A stretch of DNA of 64,000 nucleotides from Stereum hirsutum FP-91666 SS1 (taxonomy: Eukaryota > Basidiomycota > Agaricomycetes > Russulales > Stereaceae), in NCBI RefSeq assembly GCF_000264905.1, contig NW_006763147.1, positions 1,293,709 to 1,357,708 on the forward strand, read 5' to 3'. Within the stretch, counting starts at the first letter, position 1; each line of letters opens with the position of its first letter. Below, in pieces: positions 35,132-47,101 of this stretch. Position numbers and translations under genes: made by a program. The notes below the pieces were generated by a model that saw nothing but the letters and a program-made list of their open reading frames with translations, ran no database searches and was not told where the DNA came from.

Positions 35132-36778
35132 CGCGTGTAGCAGCTGCGGTAGATGCGAGCGTCTCAAAGGAAGTATTCCCTCGCGCGCTGAGCCCGTTTC
35201 AAAACACCCAGACGTCAAGAGCTACGTGCGTTTCTGAGAAGCAAGCAGTCAGAAGAAGTGGAACAACTGAAGACCGCCCGCTCTTAAGTATGGAGAGGAA
35301 AGGTCAAGACAAATGGTACTGACAGATTTGAAATGTGTTCTTGAGACGCCCGACCCAGTCGCCGCCCGCGATAATTTCCGCCCTTACGACGTGCCGATAC
35401 CACGGTCCTGTATTCTGTGATGTCGATTTCGAGGACGACGACGAGGGGACACAATCTGAGAGGGACGTATCAAGATGATGGGGTCAAGAGCAGAGTTAGG
35501 CGTCTGTATACAGATCCGTACCAGTGATGAGAGGGGAAGAAACGATACACTCTGTGCACACGAGGCTAACGAAATGATCACAGACTTGTAGGCGCTTTTT
35601 TACATCAAGTTCCGATCGTCGGTGGCCATCCTCGGTGTCAACTCGGTGACCACAGACGTTGTTGATAATCGAAGACGGACAACATACCTTCGAGCGCAAC
35701 TTGTGCCAGTGGCGTCCGAGTCACTAGAGACCAGCCAGTCAGTCTAACGTTGGATCATGCAATACTGTACAATGACCCATACCGATGTATGAGTGACGGT
35801 AAATCAGTAAAACATATGAAATGGGCCTAAGTGCATTCACAACTCACCTGCAGAGTCCGTTGAACGTTGGTAGTGTTACAGCCACTTTCCGAACGATAGA
35901 CGCCACTCTTCTTTTTCTGTGTACCGAACATCGCATACTTGATGTAGAACAAACAACGCCCGATACGGTGGGAGACGATCTCAGGCTCGCCAGAACGTTC
36001 GAACTTCGCAAGGCCGACAAACACCATCCGATACCACAAGAATCGATGAATGGCATTGTGTGGGATCATACAGCCGTACAAGACGCTTGTTTTGTCCAAA
36101 CTTATTGCTGTTTGGTTCATGCCAATTGGGGGTGTTCGTTGAAAGGGGCTGTGTTGTAGTCGGCAGTGACTCGGAGGGCGATTTCGTCGCCCGGCATGTA
36201 TTCAAACCCAGCTGGTAGCTCCGATTTAAACCAAACAAGAAGAGATTCACGCCGAGGAGCGCCGAGGACCGGTTGTGGCTCCCTTCGAACTACGAAGCAC
36301 TTGATCATGGAACCCAACTGGCATGTTACTCGCAACACAACGCATCTGCTTAGAGCATCATCATGAAGGGTCTGGATATTCGGCATTGCTCTACCTTCTC
36401 TTCATTCAGTTTTCATCCAACTTACATTACTTACTGCAGATCACTGAAATAAGTAGCCTCCCTCAGGCTCTAGTAGGTTCTCGTGCTATTTCCGCCGGGC
36501 TACACGGCCAGAACTTACAGTAAGATTTGGAAGGTATAGTAAAAGATCAGCACATGTTTTTCGAGATTCCTTTGGCGCTCTTCGTACTTATCGACCATCC
36601 CACACAGTACATCTGATCTCAAGCTTCTCCAAGACAAGTGATTCTCAGTAATGCTCTACTAAGCGGATATGACGGCTGGAAGACCACATGCCCACGAACA
36701 CTCATATATATACCATTAGGGGCAGGGCGCTACGGATACTTTCAGGCCCCAAGATCGGTGTCCTTCTCCACTCTAGAT
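35132..36778. other. divergent region between the two MetE-like genes
   Basis: About 1.65 kb that must carry both promoters. A minus-strand frame at 36117..36386 starts with ATG and reads PGDEIALRVTADYNTAPF near its end. Another at 35827..36120 reads HRFLWYRMVFVGLAKFERSG. They may be exons of an unknown minus-strand gene, but I could not join them with good splice sites and recognise no family. Confidence 0.3.
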
Positions 36779-38925
36779 ATGACAGCCCAACGTACCACCC
36801 CTCCCTTTCGCGCAGAGCATTTGGGCTCTTTCAAGCGACCTGAGGCGGTCATCACCAAAAGGAAGGAGTATGAGCAAGGGAAGTGTTCGTCTGCAGAGCT
36901 GGCAATGTGCGAGGACGAGGCGATCGCAGAGGTTGTTAAGCTGCAGAAGGACATGGGATTACGCACTATCACGGATGGCGAGTTCCGCAGGTACTAGTAG
37001 ACTCCTTCTTCTTCAGCTTGATGAATCGTCGCTGATCAAGCCCCTCACAATTGTCTTCGATCAGGAAATTTTTCTGGGAAGGAATGCTCAACAAAGCGGA
37101 CGGCATGACTTTCGTCCCCCAGAGTGAATTCGTCGCATCTCGTTCATTCGAATGTCTCTTGCTGACGGAGTATCTGCGCAATAGACCCTCCAGAAAAGTT
37201 CTCGGTAAGTGTCAACTTGTGGAGATAGATTATGAGGGCACCCGTAACACAACCGTACCCATACAGCAAATGGCACCAGCGAGATATATCAAGACGCAGC
37301 CGGCAGACACCTGGATTTGCACGGTTCGTGAAATAGCTGCATTTTTCACGCGGAATTGCCTATATCGAAGTTCCCTTCACTTCTCTCTACCTTATCTTTA
37401 GGAGAAGCTTAGGCGCACCAAAGCTCTTCTTGGCCTTGAGTTTGAGTATCTCAAGACTCTTGTCGGCCGGGATGTAAGTTCTGTTTTCCTTTCCCTCGGC
37501 ATCTTACCTTCTCTCATCAAACTTATTGATATTGCATAGGAAGTTGCGAACATCAAGATGACTATTAGCCCGCCATCTTACTTCCAATGGTCATTAGGAG
37601 ACAAAAAGTATATTGAAGGCGTTTACGAGCATGACGGTATGCGCAGCACGCTTGCTCATGCTCATAATGTTCACTGTGCACGCAGAGGCGGGACTTGACG
37701 TTGACGAAATTTTCTACCTTGCCTTCCAGGTGAATACTGGCAGGATGTCATCGAAATATACCGCCAGGAGATAGCGGACCTTTACGAGAGGGGCTGCAGT
37801 ATGTCTCTATCCTGCTTGACTTGACACTCCTGTTGCTCACTTGACCGCCATCTATGCTAGGGGTCATCCAGATCGACGATCCGTATTTGACTTTCTTTGC
37901 CGACCCCAGCTTCCAGGAGCGAATGGCTGCTGCGAATATCTCCACAGAGGATCAACTCAGCAAGATGATCCAAGTTCTCAATCGATGTCTTGAAGGTCGA
38001 AAGGAAGACATGTGCGTTGGAATTCACCTGTGCAGAGGGAATGCAACGGTGAGGCATCTCGCAATATATGACACTCTACTGATGTGACCCTGGACTGACC
38101 CGCTTGCTCGTCACTCAATCACAAATGACTTGCGGACCAGGATGGAACATACTATGCGACAGGATCCTATGAAACTTTAGCAGCGAGACTGTTCAAAGAG
38201 TTGAACGTAGACGTATTCTACGTGCGTGTAATAGCAGATATACCACCCTTTCATTTCGCCGCTGATTCCCTCTATACAACTGACTATGAAACCAACAGCT
38301 AGAGTTCGACAACGAGCGCTCTGGTGATTTTCAGCCGCTCCGACACTTCCCTCCAAACAAGTTGCTCGTGCTTGGCGTGATCAGCACGAAAGTCGCTAAG
38401 GTACCGCCTTGATCTTGATTCTTATCCACTAAACTTGCCATGGGTTTATCGAGTCTTTCTATGTTTTTTCTGTAGCTCGAACGACCAGATGACCTAAAAC
38501 GCAGGATATACGAAGCTGCAGACATCATGGCTGAGAGCACTGGCCAAACGCGCGAGCAAGCGTTGGATAGGTATGCTCTCCTTCGATCTACATATACTAA
38601 AATGCGCATCTTGCTAGCGATACTTATAACGGCGAACAGGATCTGCATCAGTCCGCAATGTGGATTTGCGTCTGTGATGCTTGGAAACCGGTTTGTCTCT
38701 CAAGAGGTAAGTGTTATGACGCATAGATTTGTTACTTCCATGAGCCTCGCTTCAATGGCCAGTGGCACGGTGAGCGCATATGCTGGGGGCGTACTATGTG
38801 CCGGAGCGATAATATGAGTTAGATTGAGTTTGTATCATCCACACGCTCTGATTCATATTTATTACTAGGATTTGCGAAAGAAGGTCAACCTGTTGACGAC
38901 AGTTGCGGACGATATCTGGAAATAA
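36779..38925 (+). CDS. MetE C-terminal-domain-like methyltransferase (UROD/MetE-like), copy B
   Basis: Paralog of copy A on the opposite strand. It starts MTAQRTTPPFRAEHLGSFKR at 36779 and shares CEDEAIAEVVKLQKDMGLRT and ITDGEFRR before its first intron, at the same place as in copy A. Later exons read KFFWEGMLNKADGM, EKLRRTKALLGLEFEYLK, VANIKMTISPPSYFQW, EYWQDVIEIYRQEI, GCVIQIDDPYLTFFADP, DMCVGIHLCRGN, DGTYYATGSYET, RRIYEAADIMAEST, ICISPQCGF and DLRKKVNLLTTVADDIWK (stop at 38925). The zinc ligands are kept. The first third after the first intron is less like the family than copy A (FWEGMLNK versus FFDGFFNK), so its reaction may differ. Some middle exon borders are uncertain. Confidence 0.8.
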
Positions 38926-39390
38926 AGACAAGCTGGTGCTCACCTTCCCGAAGTCATCAAGTACTTCAAGAACTGTACCAAATATGTACTATAGCAGACA
39001 ACCAGAAGTGTCCATTATGCGTGCTCACTTCGATGTGTGGTGCTCGATACCTACGTTGGCGGCATGATCATACCTCGCATGGCCCACCAAGGTTCACCCA
39101 AGTTTGAAAAGCAATGAAGGGTGCAAAGGAGGTTATAAGCTTGACAAGCGCCCTAGCTGAAAGAATAGCTCTCCTGGTGAGTTCGTTTCGCTTCTAACGT
39201 AAGTGAAATCTTGACCGCGCTATCTTGAGTTTCAAAGTGTAATCCTTCTTTGGTTACTGCCTACCTCAAGGCCTCACGGTCGACCAAGGGTTGTTCACAC
39301 TTCTTGACAAGCAGGCGACCTCTAGCCTTCATCGGTCATAATTATGCCTCCTGCACGAAACGAAAATAGTCTCCTTGAATACAAGCCGGT
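38926..39390. other. convergent intergenic region
   Basis: About 465 bases between the ends of MetE-like copy B (+) and the DUF6593 gene (-). Presumed 3' UTRs; no frame or fold recognised. Confidence 0.4.
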
Positions 39391-40091
39391 CTACCCACCA
39401 GCAGCACTCTTAGACATCTCCTTTCTGATCTGTCTCCTTCTCTCAACAATAGCCCATGTCAACACAATCAAGTCAAGCATGCCCAAAGCTGGTGTTGCCA
39501 CGGTGAACTTCGAGTCATTAGGTCCGCTCGAAAATAGTCCGCCAAGACCTCTGCGTTTCTCGTGATATTGCGCGATAACGTGCCCATCTGCTTCCAGCTG
39601 TGAGTGCAACAAAGGATGATTGTGGTCAAAGTCCATCGCGAAGCTCCTGAAGATGAATGCAAAGAGTCGAAGAGTACGTACCGAACAACCATGTCTGTCA
39701 GATTTCCATTCATACATTCGGGAATCTGGACCTGTGAATGTGTAGCGCCTCAAATAAGAAGTATAAGCTTGTCACCCAAAAAGAATGTAGAGTGACCGTG
39801 ATAGTCTGAAGACACTGACCTTCCTAAACCATGTCTCTCAAGCAATTCCTTGCTGTCCACCAATCTTCCATCTGGCCACCGCACCTTTGCCTTCCCGAAC
39901 GTCCCCCACTCAATGATAGCGACGTCCACTTCACTAGAAGCCATCATAGATCGAGTAATGTAAGTCGTGGGTGGGGTGAAGATGGAAGACCTCTTCGCGT
40001 GGACCCTGTAGATCGCTTGTTGGCTTCGTGAGTCGACGAAGGTGCAATCTTGGACATCGTATTGGGCATTCGAAACGACGACGAGATCCAT
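39391..40091 (-). CDS. DUF6593-type protein
   Basis: Small soluble protein of a basidiomycete-expanded family of unknown role. Exon 1 starts at 40091 (MDLVVVSNAQYDVQDCTFVD) and ends LLERHGLGR. Exon 2 is RYTFTGPDSRMYEWKSDRHG, joined in phase 0 to LEADGHVIAQYHEKRR. The last exon ends at 39391 with a hydrophobic stretch (LGMLDLIVLTWAIVERRRQI). The pattern of a residue-change core, RYTFTGPDxRxYEW and AQYHEKR is what I know from DUF6593. The hydrophobic helix near the C-terminus may anchor it loosely; this is inference. Confidence 0.75.
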
Positions 40092-40878
40092 AGGAAGGCA
40101 GCTGGTTGAGGAGCGATGTACCAGGAGTGGTAGGCAAGGCGCAATGTGGTGATGGAAAGCTTAAAGATAGAACGCTTTCAAGCTGTATAGCGATGAGAAC
40201 TCTGAAGTCCTGGCTTTTATATCAGCTAGCGTCGTAGCACCGGCGTCTAAGCTGTAAAAGAACCCTAATCCATGTACTAGGGAGCTCGCTTGCAGCGTCA
40301 TGACGCATGTTCATCAATGCTATCATCTTTCTTTATTGCTATGATCAGCAGTAGCCTCCATCGACCCGATTCCTGGGGGCAGTGCATCGTCAACGATGAC
40401 AGTTGGGCTGCAGGCAGGTCACAGGGACGTTATGCATCCTCGGGATTGTATATTGACAAGATGATGGGTTGCCCCTCACGATTTGTGGGGGAGCGGGTAT
40501 GCGCAGTGCAGAGTGCTTTGTCTGCCGTCGAAAACTGGAAGAAAAAGACGATGTAAACGCGCATCAAGATCATGAACATTCTCTTCGTCGTACACTGGCA
40601 ACGCATAAAAACCTCCGAACTACACGGCGAAAGGTGAGGGTAATCTGCTCCAACACTTCAGCCTAGCACATATAACACAACGAGAAAGGGGAATATATCC
40701 ATGGACGAAGAAAAATCAGTAGGATGAGGTAGAAGAAAGCCAATTTAACGACAATTAGAAAAGGATAGAGAAGGGATATGACAGAAAAGAAAAGAAACGC
40801 AGCGTTCAAATATAGAAGACCAGAAATATAACTCCATCCTGCCTCGCCCTCATCCGCAGAACCGATGACCTATGCGAT
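40092..40878. other. intergenic, no supported gene
   Basis: About 790 bases upstream of the DUF6593 gene and downstream of the SYLF gene. An A/G-rich stretch near 40680-40800 follows the SYLF stop. No coding frame supported. Confidence 0.4.
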
Positions 40879-42083
40879 TTAATGCCCCTCAGCGTCGAAA
40901 ACCATATGACTCCCTTGCCCATGGACAGGGACATGTTCTCCGGTCTCCGTAGGCACGTACGCCTGCTCCGGCAGCCCACTCTCGTCCAATCCCTCCGCTG
41001 CTTCGATAATCTCGTACAGCCGTGACGCGACTTCCGGTGGAGGGACACGGCCGCCAAGGATATCACGTGCGGGAATGGGTGAGCCGTAGAAGTCGCGGTT
41101 GGCGTCTTTGCGTTCGATAAGGACAGTGCCTTCGAGGGAAAGACCGGCAAAGAGACCTTGTTGATTTCGAATGGACGTGATGATCAGTATATTGTTGGGC
41201 CACATGCATGGGTGCCACACTCCATCAATCGCATAGACGGGCATGAAGGCGTCGCAGAATACTCTGAGGGAATCATGGGCTAGATAAAACGCGGAACTCA
41301 CCTTTCGACTTCGAGTATGAGAACATAGGCGCAGGATGTGCCAAACTAGCCTGCACACTCCCTCCTGTTCCAATAGGTCCCGCAGCGGCACTGACATTGC
41401 CTCCTATCGTCACATTTCCTCCCATAGAGAACGCACGCACCGCATCCTCACTGTTCAAAACAACGACGAAGTCGGTGATGTCGGCTCCGATTTGGAGACC
41501 CCAGCCGACGCCCCCTGTTGCGATACAGGAGGGCGCGGACCAGGACCCGTCGGGGAGACGCGCGATAACGAGACCTGAGCCAGCTTTGCCGGAGAAGACG
41601 AAGCCAGCTTTGAGGACTTGGAAGACAGCGAGGCCTATGAAAGAGTGAGACGAGTGAAAAGAGAATAATGTGTTTATGATGGGAATGTGAATGAAATGAA
41701 AGATGTGAAGACAATATGGTCAGCATCTTGAGCTATAATACAGTATTAAGAGACGCACCTCTCGCTCTATGCAAGACAGCTTTGGGTATCGAGTTTAATG
41801 CGCTCTCTGGGTTCTCTGGGTCGGCTGCAATACACAATACGAGGATCAGTCGCTATTGTAGGCGCCACCCGCTATTGACAACACAGAGTCCAACGAAACA
41901 GATCCACGCACCCAAAAAGCTGGCTAGGATCTTCGCAGCCTTCTCCGCCTCACCAGGCAAAGTGAACCCCTGCATGATATTCTGAGATCCTGCGGCCACC
42001 CGATTACCTCCCTCCTTCATAAAAGCGGTGGCCTGAATGCCTGCCTTTTGCGCCCCAGCGCGAAACTTATTGAGCATGGACAT
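40879..42083 (-). CDS. SYLF-domain protein (Ysc84/SH3YL1-like) without SH3
   Basis: SYLF domains bind phosphoinositides and, in Ysc84, actin at endocytic sites. The start at 42083 or 42077 gives MLNKFRAGAQKAGIQATAFM. The next exons read SALNSIPKAVLHRARGLAVF, KAGFVFSGKAGSGLVIARL, SAPSCIATGGVGWGLQIGAD, DFVVVLNSEDAVRAFS, NVTIGGNVSAAAGPIG and GLFAGLSLEGTVLIERKDAN. These follow the SYLF fold with its GxxWS/GxGxQ-type blocks in order. After FYGSPIPARDILGG and an acidic helix the protein stops at 40879 (HMVFDAEGH), so it lacks the C-terminal SH3 domain of yeast Ysc84/Lsb3. About 280 residues in several exons. Membrane or endocytic role is inferred from the family. Confidence 0.88.
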
Positions 42084-42467
42084 GACAAGCGGTTACTTTC
42101 GCTAACGAAAATGGGTTTAAGATACGATAGACTATACAGTGGTGAGAGTGAGGAAGACGGACGAGATGAGGAGGCAGTTGTGGCTCTGATGTAGATGGCT
42201 CACCGCGGCTGCTGTGCTGCTGATGACGCGTGTCGGCATCCGCCGCATCGCAGAATCACAGTTCTCGCCAGAGGAGCAGCGCGATGAGATAAAGGAAATC
42301 AATTCTAGTAATCTACGTAGAGGGCAATTATATACAGTAAGATAGTCGAAACCGATCCAAAGTGTCCACACTTCGCAGAATATATCCACCAAGCACCAGA
42401 AAATGGGAGTCCCCATACACCACAGCCAACACAGAAACAAGAGCCTGGCCCTTTATGGACACCACGA
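42084..42467. other. intergenic between two minus-strand genes
   Basis: About 380 bases holding the SYLF promoter and the 3' end of the phosphodiesterase gene. Nothing else recognised. Confidence 0.4.
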
Positions 42468-44848
42468 CTAGAAGTACGGATCCCAAAAGCCCTCCGTTCC
42501 ATTGTTGTGGGCCGCCCACTTCTCGATCCCAAGTAACTTCATCACCAGACCATAGATCTCGACGTTCTGGAATGGGTCCATCACGTAGGTATCGTCTCCG
42601 ATATGGTTCCATCCCTTGTTCGGTCGGCCGAGTGCTCTCGAGACTAGAGACGAAGAGGAGAGCCATGACGATGGCGAGCGGGCTTGGTGGAGTGCTTTTG
42701 CGACAGCAGTGAATGGCCCGTGAGCGACAAACATCGCACGCATGGATGGGTCGTTGTTGTCGTATCCATGATTCTACAACGGCTTCCGGTCAGGATAATA
42801 TACCTTGCGACCAAGACGAACATCACTTACTCCCTTGGACAATCCAACGTCACCCTCCTTCCTCGTCGTCAGGACATAACCCATCTTCGGAACAATGTAC
42901 ACAGGAGCGATTCTCGCGCAGTGTGCGAAGTGATACCGTTCCGGCATGGTTTCAGGTGTATAAATATCGAACTTGTCGCTGTTCTCGGCGGCCGCATCGA
43001 GTAGAATGTCAAGGTAATGGGTGACGTTTGCGCCCGGCCTGAAGTGGAGACCCATGGATGGCCAACCTATCAAATAGAAGATCAAGACCATGGGCGGCGG
43101 ATTAGTATGAGAGTACGTGTATCGCACATACCGTCCTCATGTCCAACCTGGCTCCAACCTTCTTCTCCTAGTATCTCGTCCATGTAGACAAGCTCGGGAT
43201 GGCTCGTGTCCGTCATCCCATGGTCACTCACGAAAACAACATCTACGATCTCGGTCAGATTGCGTGCAACGAGACTGTCATGGAGGTCCTTCGCGAAGCC
43301 GTCTACATATCCTAACGTGTCCTGTAGGAGCATTCTGCGCTCAGTATAAAGCCCCAAGAAAGAGAAAAGGGTGGAAGGAAACCCCACATTGACGAGTTTG
43401 GAATAGGGGCCTGTAAGATGCCCTGCTTGGTCCAAAGAAGGCTCATATGCTATGATAGCCGCAATATTAGAAGGTGGGTCAACGGAGATATAAGTGAGCA
43501 CCGACCCATGATGAGTTGAGGTCGGTCCGCAAAAGGCATATCAATCCACGTCATGATTTGATCGTGCTTCTCGCCCAGCGGAACCTTGTCCTGCAGTCGT
43601 GTCAGACGAATAAGACCATTGATCGCATAACTTTGATATCAAGCTTTGACTGACTGACTTTCCACGGCAAGAAGTGCGTAGGCGATGCCCCTGACATAGT
43701 TTTAGGTGGGCCTGGCCTAGATTAAAGAATGTAGACGTTATAAGCCCTCCGACGGGACAGCGGCAGGTGAGGATACGTACCACATAAGATTCGCATTGAT
43801 AACGCCAGCTTTATTAGCAGTTTCCCACATCTAGTATGTCCATCCAGACGAATGCAATGGCCTTCAGCTTTGCCGGGGAGATGGGAGGCAATTGAGCGAA
43901 GCTTACAGGTTCACCATACCACCAGTGGGGGTTCCACGAAGACTCCTCACGGTTGTAGTGGAATTCGGTGTCAGTCTCGGCATCCCAGAAGTTCTATATG
44001 AGTTGGAGAGGTGAGTACCAAAAGATGTTATTGAAAGGTACCATCCATACATTTGCCACGATGCCGTGAGATTCGGCGTAAAGCCCGGTCCTGATTGAAG
44101 ATAAATATGAGCACACGGCGAATGAGGAGGCGAGCAAAGACACCCACATCAAAGCCCAATGATTCCTTCGTAGCCACCGGTTTGTTCAGCGTGATACAGT
44201 GCATTAAGCGAGACGTGATGCACTCACGGAAAGGTGAGAGTCTAGGCAGATGTGAGCATGAAGGTGAGCTGGCCGTGTCAGGGCGAAGCTGAGGTGACGC
44301 TTACCGGAAAGATAGGCCTCATGTACTTCGCTCGTACTCCCTGCCGGCTGATGTCTAACAGGTGCGGGGTTAACCCTCTCTCCAAGTAGTCCGCCCTGCC
44401 CACCAGACCCATTAGTACAAGACTGTCCCATGAGAGATTGTTTAGAGTAGTGTACGCACCTCAAACCGTCAATTGATACAATAAGCACTGTCCGCTTGAA
44501 ATCATGGGTCCCATTCGACCGTACCGTCTGTCCGTCGAAATGCATCGCCTTTGCTCTCTCCACGGTCTTGTACCGCATGTAATATATCGCCCCAGAGTAG
44601 GACGCAAAGAGGAGCGATATAATGGCTGCACCGACCGCGACCATCTTCCCCCATGACCATGAAGAATTGTCTGACTTCTGGGCTGGATATCCACCAGATT
44701 CCCTGGTAGGAGTATCGGTCCGCCCGGATAGAAGACCTTGACGCTCTTCTGATTCGTCGAGCTCTTCCTTGAAGTGAAATTCGTCTGGCATATCCATAGA
44801 TGAGTCGGAAATGTGTTCCTTGAACTTAGAGGACACAACGTGAGCCAT
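42468..44848 (-). CDS. membrane-anchored nucleotide pyrophosphatase/phosphodiesterase (NPP type)
   Basis: Type II membrane ectoenzyme that cleaves phosphodiester or pyrophosphate bonds of nucleotides. The start at 44848 (MAHVVSSKFKEHISDSSM) gives a long acidic cytosolic tail, then one membrane helix (MVAVGAAIISLLFASYSGAI). The catalytic domain begins VLIVSIDGLRADYL (metal-binding Asp). It continues with MRPIFP/TLTFPNHWALMTGLYAES across three exons, then NFWDAETDTEFHYN, SWNPHWWYGEPMWETA, AYEPSLDQAGHLTGP, VVFVSDHGM and NHGYDN. The NLFCD-like, SDHGM and HGY metal-site blocks all fit. The TLTFP piece sits on a 14-nt exon (44241..44228). The end is EGFWDPYF at 42468. About 700 residues with many introns; no defect visible. 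Confidence 0.9.
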
Positions 44849-45158
44849 GATGAAAGTGCTGAGCAGCCACTTTGCTGCGTGACCTGTGCGCGCTAAAGAG
44901 GGCGAGGATGTTTGTGCTTGTTAGGATCCGAAGCCGTCGCCCTGACGGGTCAGCCTCTATTTCCTTTCCGGCCATGAGTTTCGGCATTACGGGAAAATGG
45001 CCGACACCACCTCAACTGAGTCCACTTAAGTGCTTCGTCAGGTCTCTAAAGCCGCTGTTTACAGCAAACTGTCCACAGCCTTAGTGGACCCGCTCTTTAT
45101 TTATACCGCGGCCCATAACTTATGATTGGCGCTTGAACCTCTATTCCCTCCGCAACCC
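44849..45158. promoter_or_regulatory. divergent promoter of phosphodiesterase and SGNH-esterase genes
   Basis: Only 310 bases separate the two start codons, so the promoters are shared or adjacent. A TATTTATAC stretch lies at about 45097-45107, some 50 bases before the plus-strand ATG. Confidence 0.4.
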
Positions 45159-46573
45159 ATGCTCGAACTCTCACCATCTCACCCTCTGTTTCGTCGTTCT
45201 GGCCGATGGACTCAAACCAGCACTGGCTCGCTGATAGCTTCGTGGTCTGGGGCTTCTGTCTCTTTTACTTGTCGTGCTAGCAGCACGAGTGCGGTGCGCA
45301 TTCGAATGGGTGCTTTGACGCAGCGCAAAGACAGGGAGAATGGGGGAACACCCATGATTGCATGTAGTGTCTCGGGCGCAGATGGGCAGCGATTGGTATT
45401 GACCCGCGAACCACTTTGTGGTGACCCGGTTCTCACGCTGCTCAAGGAGAGCGATCTGCTACGAGGGGTGTCGAAGGATGGGACACTGGATGTGACAATA
45501 ACGATGATAGATTGGGCATCGGTGCTTGAGTTGGAAACAATCGTGTTCGAGACAGTGAGTACACTCATCTTCTGTCTTTCATGCACCAGGTTAACCTGGC
45601 TCTCTTCCTCTCTGTTCATGCACGGAATACGTGCATAGGCAGATGGAGACTTGCCAATTGTCCCAGCCAGCGACGCCCAAGCGCTGCAGGTCCTGTTCGT
45701 TGGAGACTCGATGCTCTGCGGTTTCACCGACGGTACCAGACAAATCCCGAACGGATGCCTAGATGCATTTCCCTACCTCTTTTGGCGAGATCTAAGAAGC
45801 TATCTCAGCTTGAACATCGCCGTCGACGTCGTCGCATTACCAGGAGTGACGCTGGTAGACCACCCAGATGAGCATGACAAGACTACGGTTGTGAGGGGTA
45901 TGGCCCACAAATTTTTCAAGGTAACTCATCCACGTTCGTCCTCGCGACGCAACCATCTCACGGTGAACTCTCCTGCTAGGCATTCCCTTGGGATAACGAT
46001 GGACTAGACCAAGTTATAGACTCGGGCAGGAAACCTTCTGTCATCGTGATTGCGCTCGGTGTGTTCCTCTTTGCCCTTCTTCACGATTCTACCGAAATAC
46101 ATGCTCACGGTCCCTTGCCCATTAGGAACAAACGACGAAGCTATGGGGGTATCCGCAGAAGACTTCATAAACACAATGCGAGCTTTCGTCACACGACTGC
46201 TAGTTACCGATACGAGCGCCCACCGTGTAAAGCACATTTGTTTCATCGTAAGCTCCGTCCCTTTCGTGTGTCACATTGCACCGAAACTGATGATACACCT
46301 GGTCACCAGCATCCTTTCAAGGACTTCGGTGACGTCCCAGAAACCTCACTTGGACCAAGCTTCCCTAAACTTCTGGAAACACTATCCCGAGACTTCCAAC
46401 ACGCTCAGAAGGACATCACCCTCCATTCATGGGACACCGGTGCAGTCTTGTTACAGGAGCATACGATTGACGGGATACATCCTACCGTCGAAGGCCACCG
46501 TATTCTTGGCCAGGAGTTGTCTAGAGTGCTGCTTCCCATCGTAGCTGGCATGTCGTACGGTGGTGTAAAGTAG
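45159..46573 (+). CDS. two-domain SGNH-hydrolase esterase (CE2-like)
   Basis: Likely carbohydrate or lipid esterase. The start at 45159 gives MLELSPSHPLFRRSGRW; there is no signal peptide, so it is probably intracellular. Residues about 1-130 form a beta-rich domain (SASWSGASVSFTCRA-type, SLIASWSGASVSF), as in CE2 enzymes. The SGNH domain then has block I LFVGDSMLCG (nucleophile Ser). After an intron, LGTNDEA (block III) is rebuilt from CTCG/GAACAAACGAC. Near the end is DGIHPTVEGH (block V, catalytic Asp and His). At least five exons; stop at 46573 (GGVK). The layout of an N-terminal jelly-roll plus SGNH fits CE2, although fungal CE2-type enzymes usually carry a signal peptide. The substrate is not shown. 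Confidence 0.8.
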
Positions 46574-47101
46574 GCTCGGACTCCGATCATGGAGGCAGAT
46601 GATGGCCAGTTAGCTGTAGACATTCCGCACGTTCATACTTAACCCATATAGATATGCAGTGTTATGACTGGCTCCGGACACTTTAATGAATACTTACCGT
46701 ACGGTTGGGTGGATACTGGTGGATATCGCCTGCGGCAACTCGCCACATTATTACTCGCCACACCGCACGTCCATCACCAGCGCCTAATCGCCGTTGACGT
46801 CGATGACACGGAGAGGTTCCGACGGCTGACACACCACGCACACCGGCGGACACCAACTGACACTGCGTCCAGGAACCTGCCCTTGCGAAGGTGTGTACCT
46901 TTTCCCACTAGTGAGACCGCTACATAACCTTACATAACAAGTAAATAGTCAAACAGGCCGAACATCCGAGTCGAAGCTCATCGCCTGTCCTTGTGAACTT
47001 CTCGTAGGTTTACCGTAAGGAGCAACACCACGCACTGTACCCATCTAGTTGCGCGTACGACTCTGATGAATCTTGGTCGACCCAAAATAATAGGATACGA
47101 G
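46574..47101. other. intergenic, no supported gene
   Basis: About 530 bases before the broken F-box-like copy. The plus-strand frame near 46664-46927 is His/Arg/Thr-rich without recognisable structure. Confidence 0.4.

Noticed and set aside
36117..36386. Minus-strand ATG frame of 89 codons between the MetE-like genes
   Set aside because: Composition is plausible, but I could not join it to other exons and know no relative, so it is only noted in the intergenic entry.
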